From Gnetum montanum (taxonomy: Eukaryota > Streptophyta > Gnetopsida > Gnetales > Gnetaceae), in the NCBI GenBank assembly GCA_015680685.1, contig MNCI01036747.1:282862-346861 (forward strand): DNA of 64,000 bases, written 5' to 3'. A program made the position numbers and the translations under genes. Positions 56,332 to 64,000 of this stretch are shown here, piece by piece. The notes beneath the pieces were generated by a model. The model searched no databases, was not told where the DNA came from, and was given only the letters and a program-made list of their open reading frames with translations. Within the stretch, counting starts at the first letter, position 1. Each line of letters opens with the position of its first letter.

Positions 56332-56424
56332 CTTTAGTAGCCATAACAGATTAACATTATCTACAATAAAAATTCAACAAAAATATATAAAGATAAAAAT
56401 AAAAAAAATAACACCAAAACTTAC
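56332..56424 (-). other. Intron in P1 (matches P2 61428-61603)
   Basis: Minus strand: donor CTTCTTG/GTAAGTTTTGG, acceptor ACTAAAG/GGCATGAACC. Joining the two exons keeps the reading frame (DLLG to HEPPLE). Confidence 0.75.
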
Positions 56425-56588
56425 CAAGAAGATCATGAGATCAGCCCATGGGAGGGTTACCTTCTAAAGGCAAATCATCAAGGATGGAATCTAAAATATC
56501 TTATGCTTCCTTAGCCATCTTTCCCTCTTGTTCTTTGTGCTATTTCTCCTCCTCCAAAGCAACCTTGGCAACTAACTCTTCTTTGTTC

Positions 56589-56706
56589 CTGATACAAAAA
56601 CCAAAGCAAAAAAATAAAAATGAATCTATAATCATTCTTACTAATAAAATATAATAAAATATCAATGTTAAAACCAAAAAATTAAAATTAAAAAATATAT
56701 TCATAC
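56589..56706 (-). other. Intron in P1 (matches P2 61812-61915)
   Basis: Minus strand: donor TTAATG/GTATGAATAT, acceptor TTTTTGTATCAG/GAACAAAG. Confidence 0.65.
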
Positions 56707-58700
56707 CATTAAAATCTTGAGTATCATTGTTAAACTTGATTGTTAGTTTTCTAGATGCTTGCTAGTTAGGAATTATGATGTTTTCTTTAACTTGTGACCT
56801 TTTTATCTTTTCTCTAGTAGCACCATCTACTTCGATGTGACCTTTTGGCCCTTTTTGCCTTGCCATGTGTAGCATGGAGCATCACCTCCATGCTATCAAT
56901 GAAATAACCATGTAGATTAGTAATATTCTTAGTGGTAATATAATAGCGACTCTTCTACATCCTCCATGGATGGGCCTTGAGCATGCATTAATTAAGTAAT
57001 TCTTGGCCCAAGGCTTGGAAAGTTGGAAAATATCACATCCTACCCACTTTCCATATTTATTGATCACCAAAAACTATGTAAACATTTTGAGATATGCATA
57101 AAAAAATGTGAAATATATATGCTACATTGAATCAAATTTGTTTTAGAGCTTTTGTAATTTTTTCCTTAGACTAGTAACCAAAAAAGTATCCTAATCAAAC
57201 CTAGTATCGTTAGTTAACATCTTTTTCATACATCAAGCTTTTGAACTTCTATGGTTTTCTTCTATGACAAAAGCATGGACTAAACTCTAGAGTGAAAAAG
57301 AGGGTACAACTTGTTCATCTCCTCAATATCACACTTGTTAAAAGATAATATTTCCTAAGGGGGTGATTTAAACCAAGCCTTCATATCCTTTCTAGAATTG
57401 GTATCTTTCCCTACTCTAATGATCACCTTAACACTGCTAATAGGTATACTTAAAAGATTACTAAACATTAACTTATTAGTGTTCAAAATAATATGAAAAC
57501 CATGAACATGAGTAAAAATTTTATGACTCTATCATCAAATGAATCAACAAAATTCAACAATTTGGCCCATGACATAGATGGACTAGGAAACATAAACAAG
57601 TAAAACAAGCCTACATTAGTGATCCTTTGCTAGTTGTCATAGGATTCTTGTTTGATAGCCATTTCTATGCTCTATCTACATCACCCCATTTGAGGAGAAT
57701 CTTCTCTTTAAAATAACTAGAAGTGATCATGATGTTTGTATATTTATGTACAAAATACATAAAACATAACACAACTAGTCATTAGCCCATTAAACTGTAA
57801 ACAACTAATGTAGCCTATAGTAAACCAGTAAAACCATGAAACTAAAAATCATAAAACTAAAAAAATGAAAATGTTATAAATATTGGCAAAACTTAAATAA
57901 TTTTTATTTACTAAACTTGGAAAAAGCTAAAATTATAGGTTAAAGTTGCATATGGGGCTCTCAAATCTTGCATAGTCCAAAATTTATGTGTCCATTTGGT
58001 GGTCACACATCTCTAGTAGACACAAGAATATCACATTTGGTATTGGGAAAACTCTACACTATGTTCATTGAGCACTGGCACTCTTATAACATTACCTTAT
58101 TGGAATTCCTTCAATATTGTGTAGGCTATAGATAAGGTTTGGTCATTTTTCACCAACCCTTTTCTATCCACCTTAAACTTTCAAAACCAAAACATGAAAA
58201 TAGTCAAACAAGAAACCCTAAAATTGAAATAAAAATATGTCAAACTAAAACAATACTTATACTTCTAGTAGGTAAATAGTTTCAAGAGGATTCTAAAATA
58301 GAGTGTTTAATTTATGAACAAGCATCAAGATATTATTTGCATTGAATTAGCAATACATTCGCATTTTCCATATGTATGATAATTGTCAAACCCCTATGGT
58401 GTATGAACCCTCATCATGCTCTATTTCTATTTGGGTTTCAGGATCATTCACCATGTACTTCTAGATGTAATTAGAGGACCTTGCCACAAGAGTCTTTATA
58501 ATTACAATTACAATATCTGAGGACAAGTGTGACCACATTATCACACCATAACACTCTAGTAGGCACATCAAGAACTCTCTAGTACTAGGTCTAAATCACA
58601 TATGAGTGCACTCATTAATGGTCATGTTGGGTATTAAACTATTCTAGGTAACCACTCCTATACAACACAGAATGCCTAGAAACTCCACAACAATCAAAAT

Positions 58701-60439
58701 TAGTTGCATTAAAGCCTTACATAGCCAAAATATGTAGCCATTAGATCTTAAAATATTCAAAAATTAAAAAAATAAATAAAATTAAGTAAAAATAACCTCA
58801 ATAGTGCTAACATTGGCATGAGAATAAAAAATCAAAAATAACCATGTTCATTAATACAATTATCATTGTAGTACAAATCAAAATTAAGCTTTTACACATC
58901 TCATCATGACATAATAAAAAAAATAAAATTTGACACTCTGATAAGTGTGTGACATAAAAGTAATTAGATTGGCTATTTTGAAAACTGTTTGATAAGAAAA
59001 TAGACACTTTGGAAAATCAAGTTTAACATTTTGTCAAATAGTTCACATACAAAGTATAAAAAAAACATTTCTACAAATACTTCATCCAAAATAATTTTTT
59101 TTTAAAAAAAAAAACTTATGGCCAAAATTGATAGCACTAGAGCTTGCTAAGTGGAAAATTCTCAAAGATAATAGTCAAAAAATCCAGATAATGCCAAACA
59201 CTAAAGATGTGGAAAGAATAAGATAAAAAACACAAGTTTTCTTGGGTCTAGGAGCCCATATGCTACCATTTCTTCCTATAAAAAATTTCTAAAGTGCCTT
59301 ATACACTATCACATTAGTCCAAGAAGTGCCATACACTACTCTTGTAGAACCTAGGTACTCACATGCTAACAATAGTATTGGAAAAGTTCCACATTGTACA
59401 ATTTAAGCCCCAAGCATCCAAATGTTATTAACACAAGCCAAAAAAAAATCAAAACTTTACATCCCAACCACAAATTGACAAGAGAAGGCTCATAGGACTA
59501 GGAAAAATCTAGAAAAAATTTTTAGAAAATTATTTTCAATCACAGATGTAGTGAACATGGCTAGAATAACCTAGACTCATTAACAACCCTACATTTACAT
59601 GTTCCAAAAAACCAACATCTTACAAAATTTAGCTAGAAAAATATTAGTTTGTAATTAATTGACTATCAAAAAACTTGAAAAAAAATTTAAAATATTTTTA
59701 AAAATAAAAACATGATCCAAAAACCTTCTACACTACATCTACCCTCAGAGAGCCAAGACATTGATCATATGTGGCCAAAACCCTACCAATGCTATCAATT
59801 TAGCCATGGAAGAACACAAAACCTCATAAAATAATGACATTTTCTAGAACACTATATAAAGGGCAAAGAAAAACCCAAATCTTTCGTAGAAGAAAATTTA
59901 AAAATCTAATTCCATTATAAGATGGTCAAAAACCTTAACAATAATTCTATCTAGTCAAAACCTAGAAATCTCATCACACATAGGCTAGAAAAAATAATAA
60001 AATTTCATGAAAATAAATAAAAACATGACATCAACGCTGCACATGTGTTTGGGGAAAAATCCAAATATTTAATCAGAAATGCCAAAAATCCTAAATTTCA
60101 TCCCCAAAATAGTTAGAAAACCTAAATCCTAGATTTTATGTAGTCAAAATGCAAAAATAGTAACTAAAACAAGCTTAGGAGTGGGAAAATATTTTCAAAA
60201 TTTAACCAAAAACTTAAAAAAATAATGAAAAAATGGTACTTGGTAGTTATTGATGAAGATACTTTACATGTAGATGGATTTAGAAGCCTTGATATGATCC
60301 TTAAAACCTCCTCTACTTCTTCCAATCATGGGTTTTGGCTTGTCAATTTATTTTTCTTCACCATGGTTGTTAGATACAAATAATTCCACTTTTGAATGCT
60401 CCAAAGAGAAGCTCGAAATCCCTAGGCTTGCTCCAACAT
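58701..60439. other. A-rich spacer between P1 and P2
   Basis: No coding recognised on either strand; long A runs at 59050-59120. It may hold upstream exons or the promoter of P1, or intergenic repeat. Confidence 0.4.
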
Positions 60440-61239
60440 GCTATGCATAGGAGGTAGAAGAATTCAAAATTTCTTGAATTTGCTTTGTGAATGACTTTAT
60501 AATCTCAAGTCTATCTCTTCTTCACTCATATTAGCCCAATCGATATATCCTAGGTTGGCCTCCTTTAAGATTTTCTTCCTTTCTACATTTGTCCACTTAG
60601 GTGGGATATGGGAGAAAGTGATAGTGCTAATCTCTCTAGAGGTAGTAGTGATTTGAGAGGTAGAAGAATCATAAATCACCAAAGACTTTGTAAACAACTT
60701 ATAGGTATCCTCCACACCTATCCGTTATATGAACAATGTGTATTTACATTGATCCATGGCCTCTCCATGCCATAGCTTTAGAAGGTTTTCCTTCTCTACC
60801 TTATAAAAGTATCCCAATTGAGCATCCAAGCATAGTAATCCCTCAAATCCTAGTTCTTATGAACCAACAACTTCATCTGCATATCTTTCTCAACATTGCT
60901 CTTAGCTAGAGCAATCTTACTTTGGATCGCACTCTAGCAATGTGATCACTTAATCTCCTTGGTGCATAAGGAATCTTTGTTAACCATCCAAACTTCGATG
61001 AATTTCTTAAGATATTGAAGGCTCCTATTTTCCTTTGACAACTACTTCACTTACTTTTCCAACATTGTAGTTCATTCACACAAGTACTCATTCAAGTGTT
61101 CGCACTTCCAGAACACTTTAGAGGATGATGTGGAATATTGGGTAGCTCCCTCATACAACCTCCATGGAATGTTCTCCACATTAGGAGGTAGCATTGGTAT
61201 GCCATCAATCTCAAATGCCCTTGAGAGATCCCATTGCAC

Positions 61240-61309
61240 CTTAGGAATTTTTGCATTAAAAACATTAAAGATAAAAAAAAAATTAAAAAAATTCTCTAGC
61301 CATCCTTAC
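61240..61309 (-). other. Intron in P2
   Basis: Minus strand: donor ATATGGG/GTAAGGATGG, acceptor TTCCTAAG/GTGCAATGG; edges match P1 56055-56199. Confidence 0.7.
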
Positions 61310-61427
61310 CCATATAAGGATTTATCTGTTGGAGCTTTCCAATCATGTCATCCATTACTTCCTACATAAACTTCATCTTATCAGGTACATCTACCCAAGG
61401 TTTAGAATGGGAAGTGGAGGCAAATGC

Positions 61428-61603
61428 CTTTTGAGGAAGCTCTTGCACTATAAACAAGTACAATGAAAACATAAATAGCCATAGTTTCACCATGCAACAA
61501 ATAATGAAAGATGGCATATATACAAAAAAATAAAGGAAAAGAGAAGAGAACTAGAAAAACAATGAATACATCTAAGGATGAAGTAGGCACAAGAAAAACA
61601 TAC
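61428..61603 (-). other. Intron in P2
   Basis: Minus strand: donor CTTCCTA/GTATGTTTTT, acceptor CTCAAAAG/GCATTTGCC; edges match P1 56332-56424. One base seems lost at the acceptor. Confidence 0.7.
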
Positions 61604-61811
61604 TAGGAAGATCATGGGGAAAATCCATTAGAGGATTGCCTTTGGAAGGCAAGTCATCTAAGATGAAATCTAGAACATCTATAGCTTCTGTGGATGCCTT
61701 CTCTTCCCCCTCTTGGTGTTGTCTCTCCTTCTCTTCTTTGCATTGCCTCTCCTCCACTTCCCTATGTTGTTGCTCCTTTCCAGTAGCCTAGTTTGCTAAC
61801 TTTAGCATTTG

Positions 61812-61915
61812 CCATGCAAAAAAGCCAAAACTAAAAAAAAAATATAACAAATTAATGAAAACCTTTAAAAAAACATAAAACATACATGCATAAAACAAAG
61901 AAAATGCATACATAC
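61812..61915 (-). other. Intron in P2 with damaged acceptor
   Basis: Minus strand: donor TTGAAG/GTATGTATGC. The acceptor of P1 (TATCAG) is here CATGG, so the AG is lost. Position and length match P1 56589-56706. Confidence 0.55.
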
Positions 61916-64000
61916 CTTCAAGGGTCTAATTTTCCTTATTAGTCTTGATAATTATCCTCTTAGATGTTGGGTGATTAAGAACCTAGACATCTCCTTTAAC
62001 ATGTGGCATTTTTATCTTTTCTTTTATTGCATCATCTACCTCTTTGCATGTCCTCTTGGCCCTCTTGATGTTATCATGTTTAGCATGGGGTTCAATCCCC
62101 ATGCTGTTAGGAAAATAACCACTAACATCCTTAGTGGTAATAGATAGTGAAAATTCACTCTCTCTATGGGTGGGTGTTGAAGATACATCACATGAGTGAT
62201 GTGTTTGGTCCAAGGTTTAGAGAGCTAGAAGACATTACAGGCTGCTCACTCTCCATCCTTTTTACACACCAATAACTTTGCAATCCTCTAAAGATATGCA
62301 AGAAAAAATATAAAATGTAGATGACATGTAGAATGCATGTTACTGTGGAGCTTCTAGACTTCATCCTATAGACCATTAACCAAAAAGGTAACCTAGTCAA
62401 ACCTAGTGCCATCATTCAAAAAAATTTTTATAGTCTAGGCTTGTTAAATCCCAATGGTTTTCTTTTGTGAAAATAACATAGTAAAGATTCTAGAATGAAA
62501 AATATGATATGTTTCATTCACCTCCTCAACATCACAATTTGAAAGAGACAAGGGAGCCTTGGGAGGTGACTTGAGCCAACTCTTTACTTCTTCCATATAA
62601 CCAGTATCTTTTCTACATCTTGTGGCAACCTTAACACTATCACAAGGTATGTTGAAGATGTTACTAAACATAGATGCATCAATGCCCAAAAGAACATGAA
62701 AATCATTATCATGGATCATGAATTTTGTAACCTCAACATCAAAAGAGTTAATCACATTCAACATTTCAACCTATGACATGGATGGATTAGGAAGGGTCAA
62801 ATAAACTAGCATTAATGAATTTTTGTCAAACATCTCAAGGGGCCCTATTAGTTAACCATGCTTGAGCATGATCCACCACATCCCACTTGGGGAGAATCTT
62901 CCTTTTAGAGTATCTTAAACCAACCAAAGTAATTGCATGCTCATGCCCAAAATCTATGGTACAACATAGTTGGTAGGTTAACCTTAAATTCATAAAAACA
63001 CATAAAACCATGAAAAGTCTAAAAATTAAAATAAATAAAAATATTAATAATGGACCACAACTTAAAAATTTGTACTCATCAAGTGAAGGCAAGGCTAGGA
63101 CATTTTTTCTAGCTTGTAGAGATGCTCCAAAATCTACATAATACCACCATTGTATGCATAGTTGATATCCATTTTTTGCTAAAAAAATCTTGAAATACTA
63201 CCTACAATATCAATCAAACTAACCACCCAGATGATTGAGCACCTGTAATCTCACATCTTCACCTTACCTAAACTCTTCCAAACATGTACAAGCCAAGGAT
63301 AAGGTTTGGTCATCCTTACCAAACCTCCTTGGTTTATCTTAAACCTAAGAAGCCAAAATATAAAAATAATTAAAATCCAAGTAATCTAGAAAATCAAAAA
63401 CCAAACCAAAATGCCAATCTAAAATAAAAATTATCCATCAAGTAAATAGATGGTTCTTAGGGGGTCTTGAAAGAGTGTGTTTATCCTATGGCCAAAGAGC
63501 AAGGTGTTATCTGTGTTATAATTAGACAGCTTGGACATGTCCTAGATTTTGGATAATTTTCTACCACCAAAAATATACAGATGACTATTCCATGCCATAT
63601 TCCTTTGAGTTTTAGGATCATCCACCATGAATTTTAATATATAGTTTGAAGATTCTAACAAGAGACTCTCTACAATCACTATAGCCAAACCCTCAGGGAA
63701 GTGGAAGTATGACCATAAAATCACACTATAATTGTGGATTAGGTACATTGAGAACTCCTTAGCCCTAGGCCTAAACCATATAGGAGTGTGTTTGATTAGT
63801 TCCAAATTTGACTTCAAAGTGTTTTGTGTTGCAACCCTAATGCAACATAAGATGTCTACCAACTTCACAATGATGTGGCTGACCGTTGATTTTGAGAGTA
63901 GCACACTTTGCATGGAACCAACTAAGAGCCTGACATGTGCATATGTCATAGGCATGGATAAATTAGAGTAAGTTTATCACCAACTCTCTAATGATGCAAA

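Larger units (their letters stand above)
55240..58700 (-). pseudogene. P1: intron-bearing gene-like tract of unknown function, copy 1
   Basis: Minus-strand coding blocks, from right to left: a block at about 58650-58380 (weak), VGLFYLFMFPSPSMSWAKLL (57600), INKYGKWVGCDIFQLSKPWA (57065-57000), REKIKRSQVKENIIIPN (56825), DILDSILDDLPLEGNPPMG (56510-56450), FHTKPWIKAPNKMKFIKGMI (56300-56240), QHFEFYEFPNLPLDLENV (56040-55990), NANKELIDQNRSLKD (55870-55830, coil-like), and an MSEEKIICRLEAS end near 55330. Between them lie A-rich stretches with GTAAG or GTATG donors. Stops and shifts show it is dead. P2 has the same order. The family was not recognised; it could be a host gene family fragment or a rare ORF of a giant retroelement. 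Confidence 0.6.
60440..63955 (-). pseudogene. P2: intron-bearing gene-like tract of unknown function, copy 2 (may extend past window)
   Basis: Blocks from right to left: 63955-63542 (137 codons: LELIKHTPIWFRPRAKEFSM, YLIHNYSVILWSYFHFPEGL), RKILPKWDVVDHAQAWLTNR (62925-62840), 62764-62444 (106 codons: FHVLLGIDASMFSNIFNIPC), YMSSTFYIFSCISLED (62330), 62213-61983 (VDDAIKEKIKMPHVKGDV), 61757-61604 (AIDVLDFILDDLPSKGNPLM), HSKPWVDVPDKMKFM (61405-61360), VQWDLSRAFEIDGIP with NIPWRLYEGATQYST (61239-61135), LSKENRSLQYLKKFIEVWM, and 60715-60497 (72 codons, ending GYIDWANMSEEEIDLRL). It is better kept than P1 but has stops. It may be a remnant of a plant retroelement-associated ORF; the IFNIPC-type block recalls such proteins. 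No named domain can be claimed. Confidence 0.6.

Overview
The window looks like nuclear DNA from a plant with a large, repeat-rich genome. It is very A+T-rich and contains no intact long gene, no rRNA or tRNA gene and no bacterial-type operon. What can be recognised is broken plant-type LTR retrotransposon (Ty3/gypsy, several lineages), one LINE, several degenerate satellites, and one pair of gene-like, intron-bearing pseudogene tracts. The species cannot be named from this sequence. Two single N characters (30965, 37235) sit where homologous sequence jumps, so the window is probably stitched from contigs at these points.

Layout. (1) 1-4400, minus strand: element G, a Tat-like Ty3/gypsy remnant with gag, protease, an extra RNase H, reverse transcriptase and the ordinary RNase H, running off the left edge. 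(2) 4440-7220, minus strand: element H, the LTR-PBS-gag part of a second family, joined head to tail to G. (3) 7.4-13.1 kb: non-coding A+T-rich DNA with a degenerate satellite at 8.86-11.48 kb. (4) 13.1-15.5 kb: a LINE reverse transcriptase pseudogene with a 310-bp tandem duplication. (5) 18.5-20.9 kb and 28.0-29.7 kb: element F, a decayed chromovirus (protease, integrase tail, chromodomain, 3' LTR), split by element A. (6) 20956-28007: element A, complete from LTR to LTR, with a 5-bp target duplication, a tRNA-Asp-type primer site, gag and protease but no reverse transcriptase or integrase. (7) 30351-37234: element B, the same family as A but a different subfamily. (8) 37236-39780: element C, an older gag-pro relative. 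(9) 40.3-42.2 kb: a second degenerate tandem repeat. (10) 43.05-49 kb: element D, the most diverged member of the A/B/C/H family. (11) 51.1-54.55 kb: element E, a Tat/Ogre-type gag-protease remnant. (12) 55.24-64.0 kb, minus strand: two homologous tracts, P1 and P2, about 5.1-5.2 kb apart, with coding blocks interrupted at matching places by short A-rich introns with GTAAG/GTATG donors.

How it fits together. A, B, C, D and H form one family with an MSSS-like gag start, a CX2CX3HX4C knuckle, a DSG protease and a long 3' non-coding region. In none of A-E is reverse transcriptase or integrase present, so the family most likely moves using enzymes from other elements. G is the only element here with a recognisable RT, and the only integrase piece is the tail in F. 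The most unusual items are the paired intron-bearing tracts P1/P2, the GCGATATCGC palindrome arrays at the LTR starts (including a 99-bp near-palindrome), the extra RNase H placed before the RT in G, and the recurrent AGTCATGGGGG motif at three positions in A and B.
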